Shown piece after piece: positions 15,706 through 24,725 of a DNA stretch of 55,458 nucleotides. The stretch is from Ancylobacter oerskovii. Lineage in GTDB: Bacteria > Pseudomonadota > Alphaproteobacteria > Rhizobiales > Xanthobacteraceae. The stretch spans positions 1 through 55,458 of the forward strand of contig NZ_JAHBGB010000043.1 of assembly GCF_018390555.1 (NCBI RefSeq), in the 5' to 3' direction. Each line of letters begins with the position of its first letter. Within the stretch, counting starts at the first letter, position 1. The position numbers and the translations under genes were made by a program. Under the pieces are notes generated by a model, which was not told the DNA's origin, made no database searches, and worked only from the letters and a program-made list of their open reading frames with translations.

Positions 15706-16412
15706 TCAGCCCTCCCTACCACTGAGCCAAAATCAACATCGACGGAGCGCAGCAGGCCCGCTTCCGATGACTGCCGTTCCTCGAGGCGGCGCTGCGACGC
15801 AGCCGCCTGTGCCAGCGCCTGCATCTTGATGGACTCGTTTTCCAGCATCACCTGTTCGACCTGGATACGGGCCTGCAGATCCGCAATCGCCTTCATGTCC
15901 GTGGCCTGCGGAATGGCGTCCATCAGGGATTGCAGCCGAGCAAAGCGCTCCGAGGCACTGTTGTAGGCAGTGCCAGCGGCGGCCTGTTCACTGGCGGCGG
16001 AGTTGGCCCAACCTTCGGACAGTTCCCGCAGCGCCGGTGCCATCCTGTCCAGCGCGGCCGTGTCAACGCGCGAGGCGTTGTCGCGAATGGACTTGGCCAG
16101 GCCCGTAATCTCGCCCCCGTTCATCACCGCCAGGGTTTCCTGCCAGTTGGTCGGAATCACGTTACGGTTTTCACCCTTCAGCACATTTTCCATGCCACGG
16201 GTGCCGGTCATGGCGTTGACCTGCTTCTGAGCCTCCTCCAACTGGCTCTTCATGTTCTTCAGCTGATCCTGCAGCACCATGAACTGCTGAAGCATCTGCG
16301 CGATCGCCGCTACGTCCACGGTGGGCACGCCGCTGGCCATCGCCGGCGACACGGCCATCGAGGAACCCAGGGCCAGGGCAATGCCCATGGCCAACCCTTT
16401 CATCTTGCTCAT
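15702..16412 (-). CDS. virB5: VirB5-type pilus-associated protein
   Basis: A 236-residue exported protein: signal peptide ending AMAS, then a mostly helical body (IAQMLQQFMVLQDQLKNMKSQLEEAQKQVNAMTGTRGMENVL) as in VirB5/TrbJ minor pilins. It is translationally coupled to virB4 (4-nt overlap) and to eexN. Confidence 0.92.
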   Translation of the reverse strand: MSKMKGLAMGIALALGSSMAVSPAMASGVPTVDVAAIAQMLQQFMVLQDQLKNMKSQLEEAQKQVNAMTGTRGMENVLKGENRNVIPTNWQETLAVMNGGEITGLAKSIRDNASRVDTAALDRMAPALRELSEGWANSAASEQAAAGTAYNSASERFARLQSLMDAIPQATDMKAIADLQARIQVEQVMLENESIKMQALAQAAASQRRLEERQSSEAGLLRSVDVDFGSVVGRAE

Positions 16413-18859
16413 TGCTGCTTCCTCCTTTCATGGAATACCGGCAGCCAATCTGCCGGCCTGGTGTCCGCGCCGAGTTCGGCTCGGATATGGTTCAGCAGCT
16501 CGACCGTCGCCGTGGTGCCCGAGAGCACCGCCATGACATCATCGAGACCTGCCAGATTGAGTTCGCAGATTGCCGACTGCTTGCCCTGCTTCACGAGGAA
16601 GTAGCGGCCCGGCATGTTCGGCATTTCATCCTTGATGATTTCGTACTCGCGCTGCGACAGCCGGAAGCCGTCGATGTAATCCTCCACCGTCGCCTTATCG
16701 TTCGGCAGATAAATCTGCGTCACCGACTGCTGGATCATCGTCGGGGCAATCTTCGCCTTGATGACGTGGCTGGGGTTCTGCGTACCGAAGATGACGAATC
16801 CGTTCTGCTTACGGATCGTCAGTTCCTTGTTCTCCAGGTACTTGGCCAGCCACTCGTCATAGAGAACCTTCCAGCCCTCATCGAAGCCCAAGACGACACG
16901 GCGGCCGTCGATGATTTCTTCCTGCCGGTGCAACAGGTACATCAGCACCGGCTCGCGCACCTGGTTATTGTCCAGCAGATCGGTAATGTCGAAGCCGTTG
17001 ACGCGATTGCGGCTCGGGTCGATTTCATCGACCTCATTGTCGAACACCCATGCCAGCGCGCCGTCATTGGCCCACCGCTGCAAATGGGCCGCCGGGCCTT
17101 CCGGGTCGGTCGGGTCCAGGAACTGCAGGAGCGTGGAAAGCCGCCGCTGTTCCAGCGGCAGGCCGAGCACGCCATTGATCCCATTGTCAATGTCACGTTC
17201 CTGCACTGGCGTCAGCCGGATGCCGGGGACCAGCTTGCGCACCAGGTTCTGCAGGAAGGTGACATTGCCGGGCGTCGGATCGAGCTTGAACGGGTTGAAC
17301 CCGGTCCGCTTACCGTTCTCGATCGTCAAATACGTCCCGCCGAGCGCACGGATGAAAATCTCCATGCCCCGGTCCTTGTCGTAATAGAAGATCGTCGGTT
17401 TGAACTTCTCCAGCTGTGCCAGCAGGAAGGTCTGCAGCGCGGTTTTACCCGAACCGGTCGGGCCGATGATGAGCGTATTGCCCGCCACGCGATCATCCGC
17501 CTTGACCTCGACAGCCCGCAGAGCGTCCTTGCCGCGCTTGCGCTTCTTCGGCGGAATGTGGAAGTTGAAGTAGTACGGCGTGCCGCTGGCGGTTTTCAGC
17601 AGCGTCACCGCCGGCCCCCACTGATTGCCGCGCGCCAGGCCGGTCGCGTAGTTGTGCATCGCGGCGAAGCCAGCGAAGTTCTCCGAGCTGATCGTGGCCG
17701 GCCGCGGGCGCCAACGGAAGTTGGCTGGCAGCTGCGCCCAAAACGCCGCCTCCAACCCCCAATCCTCACGCACCGCGACGGCGCCGGAGTCGGACAGGTT
17801 CGCCCGCGCTTCGGCGATGTTGTCGTTCACCTCCTTCAGGTTGGCGCCGAAAACGGTCAGCGACAGGTGGTGCTCGCCCATGGCGAACCGACCTGCGGAC
17901 AGACCATCCAGCGCATCGTCAAGCTCCGCCACCTGCGACACTGCAACCTCGCCGGACTGGACCATCTTGTTCTGCTGTATTTTCAGCACCCCGATCCCAG
18001 CCTGCTTCGTAATGAAGCGGAACGATTGCGTCAGCACGAACTCGAAAGGCAACGACAGCAGCTTGTTGATGAAGCCGGGCGACGTAAGGGCCGGGTAGTC
18101 CTTCAACGCCACAATGGCGCCCACCCTTGACTGCGTAGCGCCACGCAGCTCGAAGGCCTCGGCGCCGAAAAACGGCCGCGCCGTGGCCAGGATCTGGCCA
18201 ATGGTCTTGTCCTCGCCCGGACGCAGGCGCGGAACAGGCCAGCGCTGCCACTCACCGTTGAGCAGGAAGCCGAACAGTTCCAGGATTTCCGAGAACATGA
18301 CCCCTTCATGCTCGTACCAGCCAAGGCGCACCGGACCCCAATCGCTCAGGCCGGCCATCACCTGGCGCGCCACGTCCTCCAAGGCTTCCAGAGAGTCCTT
18401 GATCTTCTCCCGGGCCTCTGCCGGGTCCAGGCGGTTGAAAATGCGCGCGATCAGCTTCTTGACCGCGTGGTTGTCCGGCGAAAAAACGACCGTCAGATAC
18501 AGGTCGTTGACCATCATCCGGTCCTTCATCACGCGGGCGCGGTAGACCTCATCGACCTCAGCGGCGAACGAACCGGGCTCGTAGTCCCCTTTGGGATACT
18601 CGCCACGCTCCTGCCGCACGGTGTGCGTGTAGAGCGTCACATTCGGCGACTGGATCGTTTTCAGGAGGCCATTGAACCGCCTGTGCCAGCCGTTAATGTC
18701 CTCCACGTCCGCGCTTTCATGTGCGATCCCGCTGACCTTCAACACGGTCACCAGGTCGCCGCCCACGGTGCTCACCACATGCTCAGCAATGTGGGAGCTG
18801 TAGGGGATCGTGCGCGAAACCGGCACTTCCCGATTGGTTGCCGCTTGCGTGCGATTCAT
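16409..18859 (-). CDS. virB4: VirB4-type secretion ATPase
   Basis: An 816-residue ATPase powering pilus and channel assembly. It has the N-terminal CagE/TrbE/VirB domain, Walker A GPTGSGKT (466-473), Walker B RRVVLGFDEGW and the late FGTQNPSHVIKAKIAPTMIQQSVTQIYLPN segment. Full family length. The stop overlaps the virB5 start, and the start overlaps the virB3 stop, both by 4 nt. Confidence 0.97.
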   Translation of the reverse strand: MNRTQAATNREVPVSRTIPYSSHIAEHVVSTVGGDLVTVLKVSGIAHESADVEDINGWHRRFNGLLKTIQSPNVTLYTHTVRQERGEYPKGDYEPGSFAAEVDEVYRARVMKDRMMVNDLYLTVVFSPDNHAVKKLIARIFNRLDPAEAREKIKDSLEALEDVARQVMAGLSDWGPVRLGWYEHEGVMFSEILELFGFLLNGEWQRWPVPRLRPGEDKTIGQILATARPFFGAEAFELRGATQSRVGAIVALKDYPALTSPGFINKLLSLPFEFVLTQSFRFITKQAGIGVLKIQQNKMVQSGEVAVSQVAELDDALDGLSAGRFAMGEHHLSLTVFGANLKEVNDNIAEARANLSDSGAVAVREDWGLEAAFWAQLPANFRWRPRPATISSENFAGFAAMHNYATGLARGNQWGPAVTLLKTASGTPYYFNFHIPPKKRKRGKDALRAVEVKADDRVAGNTLIIGPTGSGKTALQTFLLAQLEKFKPTIFYYDKDRGMEIFIRALGGTYLTIENGKRTGFNPFKLDPTPGNVTFLQNLVRKLVPGIRLTPVQERDIDNGINGVLGLPLEQRRLSTLLQFLDPTDPEGPAAHLQRWANDGALAWVFDNEVDEIDPSRNRVNGFDITDLLDNNQVREPVLMYLLHRQEEIIDGRRVVLGFDEGWKVLYDEWLAKYLENKELTIRKQNGFVIFGTQNPSHVIKAKIAPTMIQQSVTQIYLPNDKATVEDYIDGFRLSQREYEIIKDEMPNMPGRYFLVKQGKQSAICELNLAGLDDVMAVLSGTTATVELLNHIRAELGADTRPADWLPVFHERRKQQ

Positions 18860-19170
18860 CCTTTTCTCTTCCTGAATTCAAGCGGTGAATAGGAGGCGCA
18901 TCCCCAAATCGCGCGGTTCAGGCAGCGGCCCTTGCTCGAAATCATCAGGAACAAGAGACGGAAGGCCCTGGGGTCCTTCTTGCAGATGCCGTAGGCGATG
19001 CCGTGGAGAGGCGCGTAGGCGAGCAGCCACAGGAAATTCGACGTAATGACGTATCCCATGCCCACCGCCATCGCGATGAAGACGATCGCCTCATAGGTAA
19101 TGCCCCCGACCGTCGCCGGTCGGGTGGCACCTACGAACAAGGGATCGACCTGGGCCGTATCCTTGGCCAT
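18856..19170 (-). CDS. virB3: VirB3-type inner-membrane protein
   Basis: A 104-residue protein with the VirB3 start (DPLFVGATRPATVGGITYEA) and two adjacent hydrophobic helices (about 26-43 and 45-60). It is needed for T4SS pilus formation, probably together with VirB4. Three bases separate it from virB2. Confidence 0.93.
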   Translation of the reverse strand: MAKDTAQVDPLFVGATRPATVGGITYEAIVFIAMAVGMGYVITSNFLWLLAYAPLHGIAYGICKKDPRAFRLLFLMISSKGRCLNRAIWGCASYSPLEFRKRKG

Positions 19171-19173
19171 GGC

Positions 19174-19497
19174 TCAGCCGCCCATGCCCGAGCGGAAGTA
19201 ATCGACCAGCTGCGTCCCGCCGAAAATCAGCACCAGGCCGATGATGATCTTACCGGCCCAGTCCCAGCTGAGCTTGCCGAAGATCGCAGCCGCGCCGCAG
19301 GCCACCACGCCGATGATGGCGACCCAGCGGACGATGGACATGATGAGGTTGTAGGTGTTCTGCGCGGTCTGTTCCCACGGCGCAGCCTGCGCGAAGGCCA
19401 GATCCGGCAGCATGGCCAGCGCAGCGGCCACCATGATGGCCGCCACGAAGGTGCGATTGGTCGAGCGGGTGCGTTCACCAAGCGAGGTCGCTTGCAT
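19174..19497 (-). CDS. virB2: VirB2-type major pilin
   Basis: A 107-residue prepilin: long signal peptide with cleavage probably after LAFA, then a mature part of about 70 residues with two hydrophobic helices (MSIVRWVAIIGVVACGAAAIFG and AGKIIIGLVLIFGGTQLV), the usual VirB2 arrangement. It lies directly upstream of virB3. Confidence 0.93.
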   Translation of the reverse strand: MQATSLGERTRSTNRTFVAAIMVAAALAMLPDLAFAQAAPWEQTAQNTYNLIMSIVRWVAIIGVVACGAAAIFGKLSWDWAGKIIIGLVLIFGGTQLVDYFRSGMGG

Positions 19498-19551
19498 GTT
19501 GTAACTCTCCAGACAGTTGAGATTGATTGAAAAGCGCCGATCAGCCGGCGA

Positions 19552-19863
19552 TTACTGCGGGTGTTGCGAGGTGGTTTTCGTGTCGTCTCCCCCTTGATTG
19601 ACGTCGATCTTGATGGTTGGCAGCTCCTGGGCCTTGCTTTTCAGGAACTGCACGCAGGCATCCGTGGTGGGCCACGTGCGTGGCTGCTTGCGCTTCTGAT
19701 GCTTCATCCGCGCAGTAATCAGCATTGCGGTGCTCGGCCCATCTTCTTTGCGATCCATGCACACGAACACACCGTAGCCGCGGCCTGCCGGGCGCAATTC
19801 GATCTGTGTAATTCCGCCCGTCTGCAGCAGCAGTGTCAGCGCTTGTTCGTCAATGTGCAGCAT
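19552..19863 (-). CDS. Small conserved-style plasmid protein upstream of virB2, unknown function
   Basis: A 103-residue soluble protein (MLHIDEQALTLLLQTGGITQIELRPAGRGYGVFV...), followed by a basic stretch KHQKRKQPRTW and a polar tail. The start follows AGGAGCCATAACCTCG. It lies between topA and virB2 in the T4SS operon, so a role in transfer control or DNA handling is possible; the fold was not identified. Confidence 0.65.
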   Translation of the reverse strand: MLHIDEQALTLLLQTGGITQIELRPAGRGYGVFVCMDRKEDGPSTAMLITARMKHQKRKQPRTWPTTDACVQFLKSKAQELPTIKIDVNQGGDDTKTTSQHPQ

Positions 19864-20012
19864 CGAGGTTATGGCTCCTGTTGGTTGGGTGCTGCAGTGT
19901 AGTCATCGTGAACAACCTTGGCAGGAAACATCCCCCGGCACATCACGCCCCGCATTCCCGTTGCTACAGAATACTCCGTTTCGACACGTCATAGTGTGAA
20001 TATCCGTCCGCT

Positions 20013-22046
20013 TTACTTGCCGTTCATTATGGGTTTGCCATCCGGTCCCGTCTTGTAGCTGCGCTTGCAGGTCGGGAACCCGCTGCAGCCCCAAAAATCG
20101 AACCCCTTGTTCGCCTTCGTCGCCTTCTTCACGCGGTGGATCAGCGGCTTTCCGCAGGCCGGGTCGTCGCACTTGTGCTCGGCACTGGCCTCAACCCGCT
20201 TGCCCGGCTTGCCACGGGCGTCCGGCAGGGTCGTCTTGCACGGCGGGTCCGCCGAATAGCCCGTGCACCCCCAAAAGAACCCGCTCGCGCCCTTGATCCG
20301 GCGCATGGCCCTGCCGCAGTCCGGGCACTTGTGCTCGGGCTCGCCCGTCGATCCCATCTGCAGCTTCGGCAGCTCGCCCTCCAGCTGCCGCCAGGCCGTG
20401 CCGACAACAGCAGACGCAGGCCGATTCCCGGTTGCCACCTGGTCGAGTTCGTCCTCGATCGCGGCCGTGAAATCGTAGTCCGCGAAGCGGCACTTGCCGC
20501 GCACCGCGTTCACCAAGGCCTCACCGGTTTTCGTCGGCACCAGGTGCTTGCCCTTCGGACCACCCGGCACAACGTAGCTGCGCGTCTGGATATTGCCGAT
20601 GATCGACGCATAGGTGGACGGGCGGCCGATCCCGAGGGCTTCCAGCTTCTTCACCAGCCCCGCCTCGGTGTACCGCTTCGGGGGCTCGGTTTTCCTGTCC
20701 AACCTCCGGCCCGTCTCGGCCACCACTTCGGCGCCGACGGCCAGCACCGGAATCGGATTGGACAGCTCGGCCTCGGCGTCGCTTTCGCCCTCGCCTTCGT
20801 CCTTCGCATCGCCTGCGTAAATCACCCGCCAGCCGCGATCGACCAGCACCCGGCCTTTGGCCTCGAATTCCGGCACCTTGCCGTTCACCGGCTGGCCGTC
20901 CAGGGCGCGCAGCTGCACCTTGCGGGTCGCGTAGGTCGCATCGGCCAGCTGGCTGGCCAGCGCACGCATGCGGATCAGCTCATACAGCTTGCGCTCGTTC
21001 TCGCTCGATCCGGCGCTTTCGACCACGAAATCGACTGGCCGGATGGCCTCATGGCCTTCCTGCGCGCTGGCCTTCGCCTTCCACTGCCGACGTTCCGGCG
21101 CCAGCGGCAGACCTTTCTGCTGCGCATAGGCGCTGATGAGGGCAAAACCCTCTTCCAGGAAGTTCGGCGAGTCCGTGCGGTGGTAGGTAATCAGGCCGCT
21201 GTCGAACAGGGCCTGCGCGGCATCCATGACTTCCTTCACCGACAGGCCGAACCGCTTGCCGCCCTCCTGCTGCAGCGTGGAGGTCGTGAACGGCGCCGGC
21301 GGTGCTTCACTCGCCTTGCCGTCGGTAAAGGCCAGAACCGAGAGGCGGCGAATCCCGGCCACCGCCGTGGCCGTTGCCATGTCGGTCCAGTATTCCTCGC
21401 CCTCGGCCAGATGCGGCTTGATCGACCAGGTGGCTTTCCAGCCGCCGGCAAATGCCAGCTCAGCGCCATAGTGCAGGCGCTGCTGGAACGCGCGGATCTG
21501 TTCCTCGACCTCGACAACCAGCCGCAGGGCCGGGGTTTGCACCCGGCCCGCCGACAGCTTCTGGCCCGACTGCTTGCTCAGGATCGGGCTGACGGCGTAA
21601 CCCACGAGCCGGTCCAGCACCCGACGCCCTTCCTGCGCGTGCACCAGCTCCAGGTTGATTCCGCGCGGCTGCGCCAGCGCAGCCTTCACCGCCTTTGCCG
21701 TGATTTCCTGGTAGGTCACGCGCTCGGGGTTTTTCAGCCGGAGAACCTGTTGCAGGTGCCACGCGATCGCCTCGCCTTCCCGGTCGGGATCGGTGGCCAG
21801 CACGACACGCTCGGCCTTGCTCGCCGCATCACGCAGCTTCGCGACCGCACCGCGTGCCCGCTCGCCGATTTCGTAGCGTGCCGAAAAATCCTCGGCCACA
21901 CCCACCACCAGCTCGCCCGGCTCCTCGCCCGTCGCCGGTAAATCGCGGATATGGCCATAGCTGGCCATCACCACGTAATCGCTGCCCAGGAACTTGCCGA
22001 TTTCCTTCGCCTTGTGCGGCGACTCCACGATCATCAGCTTGCTCAT
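20013..22046 (-). CDS. topA: Type IA DNA topoisomerase (TopA-like) in the transfer operon
   Basis: A 677-residue enzyme relaxing negative supercoils by single-strand passage. TOPRIM motif TDPDREGEA (about 85-93); catalytic Tyr288 in GLITYHRTDS; the GRPSTYASII motif; and two C-terminal topoisomerase zinc-finger domains (CPDCG...CTGYSADPPC; CDDPACG...CSGFPTC). It is shorter than chromosomal TopA (about 800-870 residues). Plasmid transfer regions often carry such an enzyme, presumably to remove supercoils during transfer replication. The start overlaps the upstream gene by 4 nt. Confidence 0.92.
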   Translation of the reverse strand: MSKLMIVESPHKAKEIGKFLGSDYVVMASYGHIRDLPATGEEPGELVVGVAEDFSARYEIGERARGAVAKLRDAASKAERVVLATDPDREGEAIAWHLQQVLRLKNPERVTYQEITAKAVKAALAQPRGINLELVHAQEGRRVLDRLVGYAVSPILSKQSGQKLSAGRVQTPALRLVVEVEEQIRAFQQRLHYGAELAFAGGWKATWSIKPHLAEGEEYWTDMATATAVAGIRRLSVLAFTDGKASEAPPAPFTTSTLQQEGGKRFGLSVKEVMDAAQALFDSGLITYHRTDSPNFLEEGFALISAYAQQKGLPLAPERRQWKAKASAQEGHEAIRPVDFVVESAGSSENERKLYELIRMRALASQLADATYATRKVQLRALDGQPVNGKVPEFEAKGRVLVDRGWRVIYAGDAKDEGEGESDAEAELSNPIPVLAVGAEVVAETGRRLDRKTEPPKRYTEAGLVKKLEALGIGRPSTYASIIGNIQTRSYVVPGGPKGKHLVPTKTGEALVNAVRGKCRFADYDFTAAIEDELDQVATGNRPASAVVGTAWRQLEGELPKLQMGSTGEPEHKCPDCGRAMRRIKGASGFFWGCTGYSADPPCKTTLPDARGKPGKRVEASAEHKCDDPACGKPLIHRVKKATKANKGFDFWGCSGFPTCKRSYKTGPDGKPIMNGK

Positions 22047-22921
22047 GCCGGCACGCCCTCCGCCCCGGACACGGCCTGCACCAGCTCGCGCTGCACAGCC
22101 TCAATCCTCGGCCTGTAGGACTCGAACACCGCCAGCGCGTGCTGCCAGAACGCGCCGCCGCCGCACGCTGAAACGCCGTTGCTGCCGTGCGTCTCCATGC
22201 CTTCCGGCACCAGCATCGGCCCGATGAAATGCTCATAGCCTCGGCCCGAATCCGTCGTGACCACATGCGCGGTCCATTTCTGACCGGCAGTGAAAACCGC
22301 TTCCCAATTCGGATCTTCGGCCAGAATGTCCTCGACCGCCTGCTGGGTGCCGGCGGTGTGCAGGAACACGTCAAGCGCCCAATACGCCGCCTCGCAATAC
22401 CGGCAAGTACCCACCGTCGCCATTACGACGCTGGCGCAGCCCACGAATTCCAACGGCGTACCGGGTACCCCGTCACCGTCATCGCCGTAACTCGAATCCA
22501 TCACTGCCATCTTGCAGCCGCCGGCGGTCATGGTGCGCAGCAGGCCATTGCAGCGCGGGCACACCGTCTCGAACGGCTCCACCAGGCGTTCCAGCTTCGG
22601 TGCTGGCGCGTCCGAGACAAGGAACAGACCGGCCGCTTCGCCGGCCTCGATCACGTCGGTCGCACTCAAATCCTGGATGTTCTTACGCTGGCCGAGAGCA
22701 ATGGCGTAGATCGCCCTTGTCTCAAATTCCAGTTGCGCGACGCGCACATGTGCTCGCCGCAGTCTGGCTCGTGCCGTCGCACGCGGCACGTCGTCCACCA
22801 CCAGGCTATTGGCGGCTCCCAGTTGCTGTTTCAGGCCGCCAAGCGCATCCGCGAGCTTCGCCGCGGTTGTCGCCTGGGGCCATGTGGTCGCGCTTGCGCG
22901 CGGGGTTTCCTGCATTGTCAT
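22043..22921 (-). CDS. Zinc-ribbon-like protein between virB1 and topA, unknown function
   Basis: A 292-residue soluble protein. Two Cys pairs (CPRC near 131 and CRYC near 183) could form a split zinc ribbon. The N-terminal 100 residues are Ala/Arg-rich and helical. It is coupled to topA by a 4-nt overlap and follows virB1 by 27 bp. No family recognised; DNA or RNA binding is a guess from the zinc ribbon. Confidence 0.7.
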   Translation of the reverse strand: MTMQETPRASATTWPQATTAAKLADALGGLKQQLGAANSLVVDDVPRATARARLRRAHVRVAQLEFETRAIYAIALGQRKNIQDLSATDVIEAGEAAGLFLVSDAPAPKLERLVEPFETVCPRCNGLLRTMTAGGCKMAVMDSSYGDDGDGVPGTPLEFVGCASVVMATVGTCRYCEAAYWALDVFLHTAGTQQAVEDILAEDPNWEAVFTAGQKWTAHVVTTDSGRGYEHFIGPMLVPEGMETHGSNGVSACGGGAFWQHALAVFESYRPRIEAVQRELVQAVSGAEGVPA

Positions 22922-22948
22922 ACGTCCGGTTCTCCGGGTGGTCGTGGG

Positions 22949-23722
22949 TCAGCGAGGTTCGCTGAAAAGCATCACCGAGGCGGGTTCCGCAGCCGCTGTC
23001 TGCTGCTCCGCGCCCGGTGAGTTCGCGGTTTCCTGCGGGCGAGGCCCGCGATACCGCGCGTTCGCAAATACGTCCCAGGCGGGGGGCGGCGCTTCCGGCT
23101 TCGCCTGCAGCACCGCAGGCGGCGCAGCCGCCTCCCCCGCCTCATCGTCCATCGCCGGCACCTTGTAACGCTTGCCACGGACCTTGCTCACGTAGCCGTT
23201 GGCGATGCCGTTATCGAATTTGCCCGTGTTGTAGACCGACAGCGCCTGGTCCATCGCCTGCCGATCAGTGAAACCCTGCTTCAAGGCCCGCTCGTAGGCT
23301 TCCATCAGCAGACCTGCCGCCGCCGCCACGTTGGTGCACGGCTCGAAAACTTCTTCCGGCGTAAGCTTCAAACCTTTCAGATTGCCCGACCAAATCTGGC
23401 CCAGGCCCATGTCGATGCTCTTGCCTTGCGCGATCAGTTCGCGTGCTTTCTGCGCCGCTTCCTGCTGCGTTTTCAGCCGAAAAACCTGACGTTCCTTGCC
23501 CTTCTCGTTCACGCCGATGATGAAGGGTGTGAAACCGGATTCGTGTCCGAGGATCTTCCACATCGTGTTCGGATGCACGTCCGGAGCGCAGGTTCCGATC
23601 AGTTCCAGAATATTCGCGGGAATAGAGGTGGTTGAATCCTGCAGCTTGGCCGTCGCCGGTTGAGACAGGGCAGCCAGCACCAGCAGAGACACAGACACGT
23701 TCCCGATAAATCTCCTGTTCAT
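22949..23722 (-). CDS. virB1: VirB1-type lytic transglycosylase
   Basis: A 257-residue exported protein that opens peptidoglycan for T4SS assembly. Signal peptide MNRRFIGNVSVSLLVLAALSQPATA; catalytic Glu in ILGHESGF; MGLGQI; and a later ALSVYNTGKFDNGIANGYVSKV segment typical of SLT enzymes. The C-terminus is Pro/Ala-rich. The MNRRF start was selected for its signal peptide; upstream codons in frame run through the promoter region. First gene of the T4SS operon. Confidence 0.92.
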   Translation of the reverse strand: MNRRFIGNVSVSLLVLAALSQPATAKLQDSTTSIPANILELIGTCAPDVHPNTMWKILGHESGFTPFIIGVNEKGKERQVFRLKTQQEAAQKARELIAQGKSIDMGLGQIWSGNLKGLKLTPEEVFEPCTNVAAAAGLLMEAYERALKQGFTDRQAMDQALSVYNTGKFDNGIANGYVSKVRGKRYKVPAMDDEAGEAAAPPAVLQAKPEAPPPAWDVFANARYRGPRPQETANSPGAEQQTAAAEPASVMLFSEPR

Positions 23723-24333
23723 ACTTAGGCCCGACGAGGTTATGGAGTGCGGATACTTTAGCACCTTTCGTTGTGTCGGATTTTCACGCCGCGACACTTC
23801 ACGAATTGTAGTCTTGTTGTACGCTGAATAGCGGGTTGACTTGTTCGGAGGCAATTAGGGCGGATGGGCTTAGTACATCCGTACTGCTTGAAATGCCGGT
23901 TGGGCGAAGCCTTCGGCCCGGGCTGTCGTGAACCGAGCCCCTGGTGGGTCTCGGCCCTTCGGGCGTCCATCCTTCGCTCCCTGCGGGAGCCTTTCGCCTT
24001 CGCGCCTGGCGGCGCTGCGCGCTCCGCTTGCCCAGGAGCGGTGCGCTTTGCGCTCTTTGCCCCGGTGCATGTCCGCATCTTGCTGCCGGGTTGAACAGGG
24101 CAGCTGCGCTGGAGCCCCTTTCGCCTGCCCAAAACGCTAGTCCGGCCCGGTCGCCAGGCAAGGGTGCGCTATCGCCGCCATCCTCACCCGGTCACGGCCT
24201 GCGGCCGCGCTGCGGCTTCCGGTGTCGCCCTTGCCTGCCGCCCTTCGTGGTCCGGCCTGAGCTTGGGCATCACGGCGAAAAGGACACTCAGCGAAGCATG
24301 TTCAACCACTCAACCAGCAGCAAGGAGACCGAC
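23723..24333. other. Intergenic region between the divergent T4SS operon and plasmid-housekeeping operon
   Basis: About 610 bp without a credible gene. The first 160 bp next to virB1 are AT-richer and should hold the T4SS promoter; TTAGTACATCCGTACTGC at 23870-23887 is a partial palindrome. The remaining 400 bp are GC-rich, with frames on both strands of biased Arg/Pro/Ala composition and no ribosome sites. Confidence 0.6.
23870..23887. promoter_or_regulatory. Partial match to the CTAGYAC-N4-GTRCTAG palindrome, upstream of virB1
   Basis: TTAGTACATCCGTACTGC keeps the inner AGTAC/GTACT arms and the 4-bp spacer of the palindromes at 34184-34201 and 36631-36650 but differs at the outer positions. 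It lies about 150 bp before the virB1 start. It may be a weaker site for the same regulator. Confidence 0.35.
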
Positions 24334-24667
24334 ATGACAGCACCGGTAAATCACGAGCAAAAGCAAAGGCCGGCTCAAGGAGCATCTAGCAAAGCATGTG
24401 TTCTTTTCGAGCTGGGGGGCGTGTGTGCAACCCCCTGCTGCCTTGGAAGTGCTGGCGATTGGCGAGGTCGATTTCATCACACTGATCCGCCGTCATGCGC
24501 GTGGCGATTTCGGCAATGTCTGCCCCGACGACGCGCAATCGAACCGCGAGGCCATCGAGAACGGGAGCCGCATCCTGTCGAGCTACCCGGTCGGAAATCA
24601 GAACGTGTGGGTCATCACCGAAGCTGACCGCAGCGTCACCACCATCCTGCTGCCGTCCGACTACTGA
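24334..24667 (+). pseudogene. Frameshifted small plasmid protein
   Basis: An ATG with strong AAGGAG opens MTAPVNHEQKQRPAQ...FELGGVCATP, then the frame leaves the expected sequence at a run of five C (24431-24435). Removing one C continues as AALEVLAIGEVDFITLIRRHARGDFGNVC...ENGSRILSSYPV...VWVITEADRSVTTILLPSDY, matching a small protein family common on plasmids and integrative elements. The intact product would be about 110 residues. Either a real frameshift, slippage at the C run, or a base-call error. It precedes the ParB-domain gene by 58 bp. Confidence 0.7.
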
Positions 24668-24725
24668 CGGCAGCACCCCCCCGCAACACCCGCAGTACCT
24701 AACTCAACCGCAAAGGAGATTACCC

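Noticed and set aside
20136..21941. 601-codon plus-strand frame opposite topA
   Set aside because: Arg/Leu/Gln-rich composition from a GC-rich complement; topA on the other strand is unambiguous with catalytic motifs.
23758..24300. Several overlapping small frames upstream of virB1
   Set aside because: Arg/Pro/Ala/Ser-biased, mutually overlapping, without ribosome sites; typical of GC-rich non-coding DNA.
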